DNA of 64,000 nucleotides from Kingdonia uniflora. Taxonomy: Eukaryota > Streptophyta > Magnoliopsida > Ranunculales > Circaeasteraceae. Made by a program: the position numbers and the translations under genes. Position 1 is the stretch's first letter. Each line of letters opens with the position of its first letter. Shown here in pieces: positions 12,262 to 23,479 of this stretch. Under the pieces are notes generated by a model. That model saw only the letters and a list, made by a program, of their open reading frames with translations, made no database searches and was not told the DNA's origin. The DNA is taken from the NCBI GenBank assembly GCA_014058105.1, contig JACGCM010000012.1:1550001-1614000 (forward strand). The letters are read 5' to 3'.

Positions 12262-15200
12262 TCATTTCCAATGTACATTCATAAGTATCTGTATGTGTCT
12301 TTTTAATTTCCTAGAACCAATGGTTCCAGTCAAATGTTGTTGCATGGGGAATTTTTTTGACGTTTGGAATTTGGAAAGTTTACTTTGAATATTGATCCTA
12401 GCATAAAAACTACTCTGATTTGATTGGGAGGAGCCAAGTCTTCGTCTATGATTTCTGTCTTCTCTGTTTTCTGCTTCTGTACTTGAACTTATTCCACTGT
12501 GGAGAGGATGGTGACGACAAGGACTCAGGCCCGAGAGTCGAGGATTCGGTGGAAGATGGAAAAACTGCGCATGAGGTATTTTGGATACTAACCATTGCAT
12601 CCGCCTACTCCAATTTCCGGTGTCTCCCACTTATCATCATATGTCATATGAAGAAGTGATGGAGGCAGAGGATGACCATTATCAAATGGTATATTTTCAT
12701 TATCTGTTGACATATGAGGCGGAGGGCCGAAATGGTCTTCGGTTGCTGGCAGAGAAGGCTGTGATAACTGGAGATGAATCGGCAGACATTCATCCGAGGG
12801 AGTCTCGCCGGTACCTTGCTAATGAGTGGGTCTTGTAGAAATAAGACCCTTCATCTATCTCTAGCATGAGAGGAGGTGGCAGTTATGGTGGAAGAGGTGG
12901 CGAGGATGAAGGAGATAATTTTCTTCCCTGGACCATTGGTTTTGACCATGAAGAAGATCTTTCATCTGTGATTTCCAGTTCTAACTGCCCCCTGTGATTT
13001 TGGTGCATGGGATCAGAGTTTAAAATCAGCTTCAGTTTTTCATTATCTTCTTTGCGGACTGCTGAGAGATGTCTTTTTTGAACTTGTACTTGATCAAATT
13101 TAAAAGTAATCTGTAATATCTTTGAAATGACAGTGCATTTGCAAAGTAACCTGTAAGAACTTGTCAAACTAATGAAATGTCACTTGTTCTATTTTCTTGA
13201 TATTGTGTATCGAACGAAAATGAATTTTGAGTTTATAAGGTAGAGGTCTGTAAATGTATAAGTATGGGAAATAGTAGGTCGGTATGTGGTATTAACTTTG
13301 TCAAAATAAATTGTAAGGATTTCATCCTAAGGTGGGAAAGTTCGGAAATGTGATGTTAGGGAGTAGATAATGTTGGTAAGATGATGGGTATTGTGAAGGT
13401 ATATTTCGTGTCTGCGATCTGCATATGCGAATTGGGTAAAAATGTCCCGAACTGTATTTGAAAGAGTTAATGTTATTATGTAGTGTTACTGCTGGATTTG
13501 ATGGATGTGATATGTTTGGGAACTTCATATCAGTAAATATAAAATTGAAGGATATTTTTCATATATAGAAGGAATGACCTGTCATAATATTTTTGATTTG
13601 ATGCTGATCTTCTGTAGTTTCGCGAATTGTTCTAAAAAAAGATATCTTACGACAGAATCAGTGGGGTGATATGAATTTCCAAAGATCCTCCTGGGGCTAT
13701 AAAATAGTGATTCTGGGCTGTTACATCTTGTATCTTCTGCATGGACAAGGTGCGGTGGAGGTAGCGTGATTAACCATGGTGAGGACTCGTTCGCAGCGTG
13801 TTCTTCAAGCGGCAGATGGTCATTTCCATATCAAGGTCACGGAACTACAAGATAGGTATTTTTGTCGACTGCTTTATGATGTTGTGTTACCAAAATGGCC
13901 ATTGAATATGATCGGGCTAGATGATGAAGGTAGGCGTGCGGAACGTGATCATTTTATTTGGTGCGATATTTTTTGTAGGTCTCTATTAGATTCCAGGGTA
14001 CGAGAACTGACTGTTCGACAGCTCACGCATGAATAGATTGTTGAAGTGGGCGCAAGGACAGCAAACAGAGAGATAACTCTGTGTGAGGTGGTGAACCATC
14101 GTGGCTGATTTAGATGTAACTATAGGGCTCAGTAAGCTCAAACTGTGAGAGATCATAATAAGTAATTTGTTTTGAGTATTTTGTGGTGGTATTTCAATAA
14201 ATGTAAGGTGAGGCCGAGTTGATGCCTCGATCTGATTAAATAATAATAAAGTATTCAATGTTTTCTGTTTCTGTACGGATAATGTGGATAATAGCTATAG
14301 GATCTTAACAACTGTATAGATATCTTTGAATTTTGAATATGGAACTATTTTAGGAATGTTGTACGACCTCTGCAGAGTATAAAAGTAAGGTGATTGGTTG
14401 TTTGTACTGTGTAGGATAAGAGTGGCTGAATTTTTTAATGGCGAACAATAGAGATAGACGTGATGACAGTATACGTTATCACATAAGTTATGATGATGCT
14501 TTCAGCCGAAAAGACGTGCATGTAGAGATAATAGGGGAGACTGACACATGTCTGGAGGAGCCATCGTTTAGTAAACCGAGGAAGAGTATAAAAACTCGTC
14601 TCTCTCTCTCCCTCATAAATTATTTACAGTTTCAGAGAGAGAGAAAAAAAGTGGTACAAATCTGATTTCCAAAGAGAGGAAATGTTTAAGCTTTGAATGT
14701 GATTTGAGATGAAGGTCTTCATCCGATGATATAAAACTGTCAGAGAAGCGACGAGAGCGTCCATCCTCGGTAAAACATCTAGGTAAAGCATACAATTGCT
14801 GTTCTTCAAGTACAGGTTGGTAATATATGTTCTCTGTGTCTTGGATTCGATTAATATTTTGTATGATCTTGTATTTGTGTCTTTGTAGATGTGAGAAATT
14901 TTGATAATGTAGGGCTTTGAGACTTTTGATTATAGATGAGATATTCCTTAAATGTAGAAGTTTTGTGGTATATGATTAGACTGTAGAGAGAGAAAATATG
15001 TGTTTGGAGAAGAAGAGAAAAATTTGAAAAATAATTACATTTTATTGTGGGAAATAATAAAGAAAACGTGTGGATTGGGTAGAAGGTGGGGTTGTTTGTA
15101 CTGTTTGTATGTGTAAAGGTAATGATAAAATATTTTTTGTATCTGTATGTCCAGTATGCGCTCTAAACCTAGTATTCCCACCAGTAAATTTGTAGTCTCT

Positions 15201-15540
15201 TCAAGTTCAGAGGAAACATCGTCTTCGGGGAGGGAGGACAAGTGTAATATTAGCGAAGAGAATGTAGATAGCGTAGAGATGATTGTAGAGGTTGGTGGTC
15301 CTAGTAAAGTTGAAAAGGTTTTAGAAAAAGAGGATATAAAAGAGAAAAATAAAGTTTTTGTCATATACCCAGAGGGAGTAGATATAGGAAAAGAGTACTT
15401 GAAGTACAAAAGAAAATTACAGGGAGAATGAGGGAGTTATGTGATGGACCAAGGTCACTGGTTTAGGGCTTATGTCTCAGGAAATGGGAAGGAGGGGGTG
15501 TATTACTAATTCCCATGCTTAGAGAAGTGGAAAAAAGATT
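12262..15540 (+). other. Antisense ORF region of the Tat element, upstream part
   Basis: About 3.3 kb between the polypurine tract and the better-preserved antisense ORF. Several short plus-strand frames lie here (12581-12838; 13776-14036, starting MVRTRSQRV; 14438-14665; 15147-15431, acidic and Lys-rich). They are probably pieces of one former antisense reading frame with its leader. None matches a domain I can name. A TATA-like CTATAAAATAG is near 13697. Confidence 0.45.
13776..14036 (+). CDS. Small ORF in Tat antisense region, unknown
   Basis: 86 codons, beginning MVRTRSQRV, with a charged helical composition (ELQDRYFCRLLYD, GRRAERDHF). It has no recognised domain. A possible TATA-like CTATAAAATAG lies about 80 nt upstream, so it could be the first exon of an antisense transcript. 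It may equally be a chance frame. Confidence 0.25.
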   Translation: MVRTRSQRVLQAADGHFHIKVTELQDRYFCRLLYDVVLPKWPLNMIGLDDEGRRAERDHFIWCDIFCRSLLDSRVRELTVRQLTHE

Positions 15541-15545
15541 AAGGG

Positions 15546-16010
15546 ATGAAGGAGGGTATAACCCTCTCGTATTACAATGGTCTCGAGCTCACAGGCCCGA
15601 GTGATGGGTTTTTGTACTTTTTGAATCAGGTTGTATATGGCCTTAGAATTCCTCGGACGTACTTTCAGAAAAGGGTCATGAATGCATTACAGTGTTGTCC
15701 TGCTCAGCTGAATGGAAATGTTTATGAGATGATGATGGTGTACGAGGCACTGAATGAGAAGCGGAGGAAGGAAGGGACTGCTATGCAATTCATGGCTGAA
15801 GATGTGCTAAGATATTGTAAGTGGAAATATATCCAAGGTCGAAGTAGTGGTTACCTGTATAGTGACTCATCTAGGCCAATTTTTTTTAATTTTAAGTCTG
15901 CGGGTAGACCATGGAAAGACCACCTCGTATGGGTAGAGGGTGACTGTATGCAGGTTCCAGACGAACCAGCCCTCGAACTGAACCATAAGTATTATAAACC
16001 GAGTAAGTAA
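15546..16010 (+). CDS. Antisense-ORF protein of Tat element (putative gypsy-type transposon family)
   Basis: 154 codons opposite to gag-pol. The pattern GFLYFLNQVVYGLRIPRTYFQ, then PAQLNGNVYEMMMVYEALN, then GYLYSDSSRPIFFNFK and WKDHLVWVEGD follows the layout of the plant 'putative gypsy type transposon' family (PF04195-like: G-L-R-L-P then P-A-Q-L-x-P-N). Proteins of this type are known from antisense ORFs of Tat elements; their function is not established. The frame probably extended upstream of 15546, since the peptide starts within a conserved region. It ends at a TAA shortly before the inserted LTR fragment. The family call rests on pattern memory, not a search. Confidence 0.6.
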   Translation: MKEGITLSYYNGLELTGPSDGFLYFLNQVVYGLRIPRTYFQKRVMNALQCCPAQLNGNVYEMMMVYEALNEKRRKEGTAMQFMAEDVLRYCKWKYIQGRSSGYLYSDSSRPIFFNFKSAGRPWKDHLVWVEGDCMQVPDEPALELNHKYYKPSK

Positions 16011-16077
16011 TGTTAACCAATCTTCGAATAACCCATAACATGTCTTCAAATAACCTAAGTAAGTAATGCTGGCCAAA

Positions 16078-16250
16078 TGTAATAGCCTAATTTTGGGATT
16101 CGGACTTAGCCTTTATACTATATGATAATCAGAATAATAGCGAACAAACAGTAATTGCTAATACAAAGTTTAGCATGGAAAACCTTTAAATAGGTTAAAA
16201 ACTACGACGTCTCTTAAGGATTTAGAAAATGAGAGAGATCTTATTTGATG
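16078..16250 (-). repeat. Truncated LTR fragment of a second Tat subfamily
   Basis: From TGTAATAGCC to GATCTTATTTGATGAT it matches the reverse complement of the LTR at 22137-22582 better than it matches the Tat element's own LTRs; for example it shares GCGAACAAACAGTAATTGC. It then breaks directly into integrase coding sequence. It marks a recombination or nested insertion between pol and the antisense ORF. Confidence 0.75.
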
Positions 16251-17011
16251 ATATTCCCATAGTACATGTGGTAATTCTTGGACCCAATTACCCTTCTTCT
16301 CTGTCAAGCGCTTTTTGATTCCATCCACAATAGTTCATTAGTGATTTTCGCCTGACCATTTACTTGAGGGTAGTATGGATTGGAAGGGGAGAGGATGACA
16401 TTGTGTTGGTAAAGGAACTCAACGATTCTGGAACCAATGAATTGAGGTCCATTGTCGATTCTGATAAGATAAATGCAGCCAAATCGAATAATGATGGTTT
16501 CCCATATAAATTTGATGACTTCGTCTTCTCGTATGCGACATAGAGGGATGGCTTCTACCCACTTTGTGAAGTAATTCGTTGCTACTAGGAGGTGTTTCCT
16601 TTTGCCTGGTACAGTAGGGTATTCTCCAACGAGATTGGGGGCCTATTTTTTGAACGGCCAAACAACGCTCTTGGAGTAAAATTCTAAGGCTGAAGCTCGA
16701 ATTTGGGGGCCATATTTTTGGCAGGCATCGTACTTGCTTACAAGTTCGACAGTTTGAGCTTTTATTTTGGGCCAAAAGACTCCTTGAGTAAGAGATCGAT
16801 TGGCTAGAGACCGTCCCGCTGCATGCAAACCACAAGTGCCTTCGTGAAGTTTACGCAGGAATTTATGAGCCTCTTTGTTTGATAAACATTCCAGATATTG
16901 TCCTGTGACCAAAATTTTGTATAGGAAATCATTTTCCACAATATATCGCTTAGCATTATCAAGAACGCATCTTCGTTTAATGGGATCTTTAGGGAGTTCG
17001 CCGTCAAACAT
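16250..17011 (-). pseudogene. Ty3/gypsy integrase, truncated and catalytically dead
   Basis: Inserts retroelement cDNA into the genome. The zinc-binding domain reads HEGTCGLHAAGR...FWPKIKAQ...KYDACQKYG; one Cys of the HHCC set has become Tyr. In the core, IDNGPQFIGSRI carries the second Asp. Thirty-five residues on, the expected Glu of the GQAE motif is Lys (GQAKITN, codon AAA), which removes the third DDE residue. A frameshift follows, then KKRLTEKKGNWVQELPHVLWEY, and the sequence stops at the inserted LTR fragment. The C-terminal domain is missing. Confidence 0.85.
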
Positions 17012-17164
17012 GTTCTTAGTTCCAATATATATAAGGAAAGGTCATCTCCAATCGTCCTCGTCCTCTTTAACGCCCCCAGTATTAACAGAATTTGAACTTA
17101 TGATGTTAATGCTGGGGGTGGATACTATTTTAATCTTGAGATATCAAGTTTCGGTGCCAAAGAC

Positions 17165-17560
17165 TCATGCTAAATAGGCGAGGGAATCAAAATATCTATT
17201 TTCTCCGCGTGGTAAATGTTCGATAGTAATCCTCTTGAATCTGCGCATTCGTTCTGCTACTACTGCAGCATAATCGATCATCTTCCCATTCTTCTAAAAC
17301 TTCTCTGTGTAATGGCTCACAATGAGCAAAGAGTCTGTATATACGGATAACTTAGGAACTCCAATTTTGAGAGCCATGTGCAGGCCGTGAATTATTGCCT
17401 CGTATTCAGCCTCATTATTGGTAGCCTCAAAATTGAGTCTAATTGCTTTTTCAATCCTATCATTAGAAGGTGTGATAATAACGATTCCGATGCCGTATCC
17501 TGCGGGTCTGGAAGATCCATAAGTTAAAAGATGTCATCCCTTTTGAGTTATCCAGTCTGA
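17165..17560 (-). pseudogene. Archaeal-type RNase H (second RNase H) of Tat element
   Basis: Minus-strand frame with SSRPAGYGIGIVIITPS, RLNFEATNNEAEYEAIIHGL, SVYTDSLLIVSHY, and ITIEHLPRGENRYFDSLAYLA. These are the core blocks of the additional (aRH) domain found in Tat-lineage elements. At least two in-frame stops are present. It follows the normal RNase H domain directly, as expected. Confidence 0.8.
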
Positions 17561-17572
17561 CTTTTCTTTGAA

Positions 17573-18016
17573 CTATTTTTCATTAGTATTTGTACTGTCT
17601 TTTTCCCAGTCAAGATCTTCTACTGGGAAGTCTGCAAGAAAATTTGCTACTGCTTGACCTTTTTCAGAATATCGTGGTTCGAAACGGATGTCGTCTTCAC
17701 CAAGGGTTACCGAACATTGTTGTATTCGTCTGGATTTCTCTTGCTTAGACAAGATTTCTCGAAGAGGATAATTTGTCATCACTAAAACTGAGTGAGCTTG
17801 AAAGTATTGCTTCAACTTCTGCGATGTGTACACGGGGGCTAAGAGTAGTTTCTTGATCTTGGTATACCGAGATTCTGTAGGAGTAAGAGTTTTGTTGATA
17901 AAGTAGACAGGTTTCTCTGTCTTCATATCAAGTCGAATGAGGACAAATCTTAACGATTCGTCGGTAACTGCAAGATAGATTGTTAGTTCTTCCCCTCCTT
18001 TAGGTGTACTCATCAC
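17573..18016 (-). pseudogene. Ty3/gypsy RNase H domain
   Basis: 147-codon open piece with KPVYFINKTLTPTESRYTKIKKLLLA, QKLKQYFQAHSVLVMTNYPL, ILSKQEKSRRIQQCSVTLGE, and FLADFPVEDL. This is the standard RNase H/connection region of gypsy pol, which degrades the RNA template strand. It continues from RT across frameshifts. Confidence 0.85.
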
Positions 18017-18059
18017 TGGTGGTGTACCAAAGTGACGTTTGAGCTCCTAAAATACTGCT

Positions 18060-19119
18060 TCACACTCTGTTGTCCACTCGATCTTAGGATCCTTCTTAAA
18101 CTTCTTTTTTGTCGTCCCTTCACGCAATAGGTTGAATATCCATCGACATCGATCTGAAGATTTTGAGACAAAGTGATTTCTTGCCTGCTAACTTCTGTAT
18201 ATCTTTATTTATCTTTGGAGAAGGCATAGACAATAGTACGCGAATACGATCTAGATCAGCTTCTATGCCTCACTTACTGATCAAATTCCCCAAAAAATTG
18301 CCTGATTGTACCCCGAACTGACACTTGTCAGGGTTGAGTCTCATCTTGAAGAAACGGAGAATTTTGAAAGTAGTATGTAAATTTGTAATATGGCATTCCT
18401 TCTTAAGGCTCTTATACAACATATCATCAATGTAGGCTTCTATCATTTTCCCAAGGTAATTTTTGAACATCTGTGTCATCAGTCTCTGATAAGTGGCTCC
18501 AGCATTCTTGAGACCGAATGGCATAACCTTATAGCAGTATAAGCCATGTTCTATAATGAAAGTTGTTTTCTCTTAATCATCAGGTAGCAGAGGTATTTGA
18601 TTATATCCTGACGCGGCATCCATCATGGACAACTGTTTGTGTCCCGCCGTAGAATCAAGCAGATGGTTTATGATAGAAAGTGGAAAACTATCCTTTGGCA
18701 TATGTTTGTTGAGGTCTGTAGAATCTACCCATACCCTGATCTTGTCGTTCTTCTTTGGGACTGCTACGATGTTCGAGATCCATTCTGGATAGTTGGCCTT
18801 TCGGATAAAGCCAACTTCGATAAGTTTGTCGATCTATTTATTGACTTCCTCTCAGAATCTTGGTGCTAATATCCTCTGCTTTTGTTTGACAGCTTTGGTT
18901 TTATCTTTCAAATTAAGCTTATGGCAGACCAGAGTTGGATGAGAGCATCTCGTGGAATGTCCAAGCGAAAACATCACTATTTTCTTTGAGGAACTGGATG
19001 AGAGCATCTCGTTCTGCTGTGGACAAAAGAGTACCAATGTATGTCCCTCGTTTGTCTCTAATGATTTTGACGTACTTTGTGGTTTCAGCGCTTGGCAGAT
19101 GGTTTTTTGTAGAGTTCAC
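18060..19119 (-). pseudogene. Ty3/gypsy reverse transcriptase
   Basis: The N-terminal linker (GTYIGTLLSTAERDALIQFL, DVFAWTFHEM) leads into RT. The best-preserved piece, 18524-18270, has MPFGLKNAGATYQRLM, the catalytic box EAYIDDML, and LNPDKCQFGVQSGNFLGNLIS. The intervening fingers region is readable only across stops and frameshifts. Confidence 0.9.
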
Positions 19120-19305
19120 TATATAGTTTTCTGTAATGTTTCCTGTTATTTTCTGTAATTGTTGTGCGAGCTGTGGTTATGACGACTCTGGCATAATGGC
19201 AACAGAATTTTCGCATGCTCAAGCTAATTTCTGACTTCCGTTGATTTTGTATATGCTGTCATTCCATTCAAATCGCAGTGCCAAATGTTAGGTTGACGGA
19301 ATAGC

Positions 19306-19596
19306 TCACATATTGTGTAACCAGTAACGTCTCATTATCCCTAAATAATGGGATTTTGCGTTGATAACATAAAAGACCACATCAAGTGTTACGGGTCTTG
19401 CTGTGATAGGAAGTATGATCTTTCCTACACGTTCTTCTTTAGATCCATTGAATCCACATATATCAATGTTATTGGGTTGTACTTTGTCGGCCAGCCCCAT
19501 CTGATCAATTGTGCTTTGAAAAAGAAGTTCAATGATACTACCAGCATCTATCATCATTGTGTGAAGCACCATGTTTCTCATTTTTAGCATAATCAC
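19306..19596 (-). pseudogene. Retroviral-type aspartic protease
   Basis: MMIDAGSIIELLFQS holds the active-site triplet as DAG rather than DTG or DSG. This is followed by QMGLADKVQ, CGFNGSKEERVGKIILPI, and SHYLGIMRRYWLH, which corresponds to the ILGRPWLH block. The order PR then RT fits Ty3/gypsy. The altered triplet may reduce activity, but the surrounding decay is more telling. Confidence 0.8.
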
Positions 19597-19699
19597 TAAG
19601 TCATCATGGTGAGGGAAGTTGACATGACGAACATCACAGTCATAATGTTTTTTTCATGTTCGTTGAGAGCTGGACATGGGAAGTAAACAAGCTTCTTTA

Positions 19700-21349
19700 T
19701 CTTGCATAGACAGGTCATGATATTGGCCGACATGTCATCTTTTGCTTCTGTTCAATTGGTTGACGATCTGAGTCTCAACGAAGTGGCTGAGGGTTATATG
19801 GTATAAATGCTTCTCCCTGGCTGGTTCTTCGATTTGTATGACTCTGTAAGAAGTTTGCAACTCCCATTCTTGTAGCTCTCAAAGTCTACAATATATTCAT
19901 GCATTCGCCCATCTAAAAAGGTGTACTCCAACAGTCGCTGCAAGACAAAACAGTGTTCTGTCTCATGATGTCTGACCTTGTGGTGAATGCAATACGGAGT
20001 GTTCTTAATGGGTTGGTGATACTATGCATTGCAGAAAAATCTATCTTTCTGAAGTATAGGATAAATACTGGCTATGGTGACATTCATCTTGGGGAGACAA
20101 AATTTTGGCAAGTTACTGCCCTTCCGAGGTCGTTCGTCATTAAATTTTGTCTATTTCCTGTCTCCTCCCTGATAAGCAGCACGGTTAAAATCTTGACCTG
20201 TGGATTAATCTCGAGCTGTTAATGTTGATTTATGCATTTTTTGTCTGTCGGACACTATTCTTTTGAGATTGATGGAACCGTTAACCTTTTCAGTCATGTC
20301 TTCTAATGTTGTAGGCTTGTTTATAACGAGGTACTCCTTTGCTCTTCCATCAATGAGCAAAGCATTGGTGAAAGCGGAAATAATGATCTTCTGGCCGAGT
20401 CGATCAACTTTTCAAGCTAACTTCAGGAACTTCTTGGTGAAAGTCTTGAGCTTCTCTTCTGACATCTATTTAAGGCTGAAAAGGGAATATAAATTCTCTT
20501 CTTTGTCTTTGTTTTATGAGTAATTTTTTATGAAGAGTTCTCGTAGCTGTTCAAAAATTGTGATAGATCCTTCGGGTAGTGTGTGGAACCATCACAGAGG
20601 TTCATCGGATAAGCTGGTAGGAAAAAGCCGGCAGAGAATGTGGTTGGACGTGGAATGTAAGCCTAAAGCGTCCTGGAACTCTTTGACATGTTCCACTGGA
20701 TCCATTCCTTTGTATTTGTGGATCTTCAGAGTATGGAACCTGGTGGGGACCTCGCCATCCAATAGCTCCTGTGCAATCGGGCTCTTCTGTAATATGTTGT
20801 GGATTCTTTTAGTCAGAGTTTGAGTTTCGAGCATTTCTTTGATTCGTCTCTCGACATGTTCCTGAGTCATATACTGTCGAGTTGCAGTGGTCGGGCATGT
20901 GATGCATTTGTCGCCAGAATTATAGTCACCACTCCCTTCGCTTAGACGTTCTTTTACTGGAACTCAAACTCTTCGAGGTGGATTCTCATTCTGTCTGATT
21001 CCCGTAAGGCTGCCATCTACTTCTTGATTGATTTCCTGGATTGGGATGGGATCGTTTTCCTACTGAAGATGGTTGGATCGAAGTGCACCTCCTAAGTTAT
21101 TATTCTTCAGTGAAGGTTCAATTCTGTCATGCATAGAAATCTATGAGCCCTCTGGTTGTATGCCTTTGTGTTCTTCTAGGTGGTAATCTTCCATCCTTAC
21201 AGAACCTTCAGCGCATCTTGTACACCTGCTAACTGTTGCTCCAGAGTAGCACACCTTTTTGTTTCAGAGTTCAAATTATCCCTTAGCTCTACTAGGGCAG
21301 CATTTTCTTCTGCTGGAAGGACTGGCGTGTTCTGATCTGGAAGTGCCAT
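19700..21349 (-). pseudogene. Tat-type gag, multiply broken
   Basis: The start is chosen at the ATG at 21349 (MALPDQNTPVLPAEENAALV), about 70 nt downstream of the primer-binding site. It opens into a coiled-coil-like stretch (ETKRCATLEQQLAGVQDAL) that ends at a stop. Homology resumes at 20870-20592 (PTRFHTLKIHKYKGMDPVEHVKEFQ, CRLFPTSL) and 20523-20263, the gag core. Several stops and frameshifts separate the pieces. A zinc knuckle is not clearly preserved. Confidence 0.75.
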
Positions 21350-21402
21350 CCTGAGAAATATTATTTAGTAGTTTTTGAGATAATGAGTTTGAGAACTTCA
21401 TT

Positions 21403-21419
21403 CCCACAGACGGCGCCAA
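21403..21419 (-). other. Primer-binding site of Tat element
   Basis: Immediately inside the 5' LTR the minus strand reads TTGGCGCCGTCTGTGGG. The TGGCGCCG start matches the 3' end of plant tRNA-Asp-type primers used by many gypsy elements. The tRNA identity is inferred. Confidence 0.75.
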
Positions 21420-21420
21420 T

Positions 21421-22135
21421 TGTAATAGCCTTATTCTGGGATTCAGACTTAGCATTTACACCATATATAATTAGAACGCTAATAATAACTAATACAAAAG
21501 TTTAGCGTGGAAAACCTTTGAATAGGTTAAAAACCACAACCACTCGTGAAGATTTTAGAAGGAAAGAGATGTTATTGAGAATGTTAGCTATTACAAGGAT
21601 ATTCTGAGTGTATGAAAATTTTGGAGTAAGGATTCTCCTATGTCTTTTTTCCTCTGTCCCTCATCTCAAATTCTCTGGGTCTATATATAGGTCTCATAAG
21701 ATGACCGTTTGATGATCATTAAGAATCTTAATGATGGATATTACAAAGTATATGTGAGATATTGTTTGACCAGATTGTGTAACGTTCTGATCTCTACTGC
21801 TGAGCAATGGCTCTATTGATGATTGTACACTTACATAACTTTGAGCTGTTGATATAGAGGTCGAAGGTGATGACTTGAACTAAAGAGTGTTGAACATATC
21901 TTTTGTAATACTTCTTGTATTCTGATGAGGTCAAGAATAAAGTTTGAGTCCGAGATATGAAATACGCTATTACAAGACGACTCTTAACCAAGAGCATGAG
22001 GAGTATCAAGGTCGAGTGGTGTTGGTTGAGAAACTCGTGCTGTAAATGTTTTTGACTGTGTCACGTACTCTGTTGGTGAGGTCAAAAGTTCATATGTTGG
22101 CCAAAGATGAAGCATGAGTTCGAGATGCGGAATAA
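21421..22135 (-). repeat. 5' LTR of the Tat element
   Basis: 715 bp, starting on the plus strand with TGTAATAGCC next to the primer-binding site and ending GATGCGGAATAA. The outer TGAC seen in the 3' LTR is missing because it is joined to an opposite LTR. It differs from the 3' LTR by many scattered substitutions, so the insertion is not recent. Confidence 0.88.
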
Positions 22136-22136
22136 C

Positions 22137-22660
22137 TTTATTCCGCATCTCGGACTCAACCCCCATCTTCGACCATCATATGACCACTCGACCTCATCAA
22201 CATACACATAACACATTTATGGCACATTATAGAGCAGAAGACTCATCAAAGCCATATATTGTAACGTTCATCATTATAGCAGATAACGGTCATAAAACGA
22301 TCATATTATAAGACCTATAAATAGGACCATAGAGCTACCGATAAATGAGAGACTTTTCCTATCAAGAAAAGTATCTACAAAATAGTCAAAACATTCTTTG
22401 ATAGCTAACAATCATCAAATAAGATCTCTCTCATTTTCTAAATCCTCAAGAGAGGTCGTGGTTTTTAGCCTATTCAAAGGTTTTCCATGCTAAACTTTGC
22501 GTTAGCAATTACTGTTTGTTCGCTATTGTTCTGATTATCATATGGTGTAAAGGCCAAGTCCGAATCCCAGAAGGCTATTACATTTGGCGTCGTATGTGGG
22601 AACGAGGTTCTCAAACTCATTGTCTCAAAAAATAGCTGATTATCTTTCAACATAATGCCG
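22137..22660 (+). mobile_element. LTR plus primer-binding site of a related Tat element, plus strand
   Basis: An LTR of about 446 bp, from TTTATTCCGC to GGCTATTACA, is followed by TTTGGCGTCGTATGTGGGAA, a mutated version of the primer site, and by a short stretch of leader (GTTCTCAAACTCATTGTCTC) shared with the Tat element. Homology ends before a gag start. Its first bases are fused to the outer end of the minus-strand 5' LTR. Confidence 0.8.
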
Positions 22661-23475
22661 AGCTTAAACATGTGAGGTTTTTGTTTCTCTATTTCTTTCT
22701 TTTTTAACATTCTTGTTTTTTTTTGTGAAACCAGAGCCACAAATATACTTCACCTCCTCTCTCTCTCCACCAGGATTTTATTTTTGTGGTTGATTCTCTC
22801 TTTCTCTCTCTGCATTAATCTACCACCTTCCTCTCTAAATATCTCTCCCTTAGAATCTCAAAACATTTCAGATGAATAAACAATGCTCTGCAATTTGAAT
22901 TTTTTGCCATTTTCGATCCCTGAAACCTTCGATCTGTAACTCTAATCTTCCATCTCTCACCACCACTAATTTCATACCCAAACCGAACCATATCTTCAAT
23001 AAATCATGGCTTCATGCCTGCGAGGATCCTTCTATCTATTATGCTTTCGATCTCAATACTCGATTCAACTGTATGGTGATCTCCCCAAGTTCGAAAGAAA
23101 AATCGATTAAATGCTTTAATCTGTTGATAATTGGAGCGATGATTAAATTAAAGAAATCCGTATCAGGCATTGCTCTAATCTTTCTCTCTCACACTTATCG
23201 CTGAAAGGGTGAGATTATAGTCAATACTTTGATGGGTGACTGAGGTGTTCGTCAGTTCAAAACAGCTCTCGAATCGAATCAAATCAAATCAAACTGTTAG
23301 CGCCAACGGTTCCAGCAATTCTATTATTGTTACAGTAGTGTTGATCTTCTAAAGCGATGATCGAAACGAAGGCGAATGATATCTCAAAGTTGTCAATTTA
23401 ATCCAATGCTCTACTAACACAGTATAACAAATATATATGCTAGTGGGCTTGAGTAAATGTTGAATGACCTTTCTT
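22661..23475. other. Unassigned sequence between LTR fragments
   Basis: CT-rich DNA (22755-22870) then mixed sequence. I find no convincing coding segment. It may be the leader or UTR of a displaced gene or of an element, but nothing proves it. Confidence 0.3.
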
Positions 23476-23479
23476 ATTG

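Larger units (their letters stand above)
11449..22135 (-). mobile_element. Tat-lineage Ty3/gypsy LTR retrotransposon, decayed
   Basis: About 10.7 kb on the minus strand: 5' LTR 21421-22135, primer-binding site, gag, protease, RT, RNase H, a second archaeal-type RNase H, integrase, an opposite-strand ORF region, polypurine tract, and 3' LTR 11449-12164. The dual RNase H and the antisense ORF between pol and the 3' LTR are hallmarks of the Tat clade (Ogre, Retand and relatives). Every coding domain carries stops or frameshifts, and key residues are lost in protease and integrase, so it is dead. A fragment of a second, related LTR lies inside it at 16078-16250. No target duplication can be scored because the right end abuts another LTR. 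Confidence 0.88.

Noticed and set aside
16060..16080. Primer-binding site next to the LTR fragment at 16078
   Set aside because: GCCAAA before TGTAATAGCC looks like a PBS. It is explained by a local duplication (AGTAAGTAATG...CCAA) at the end of the antisense-ORF region.
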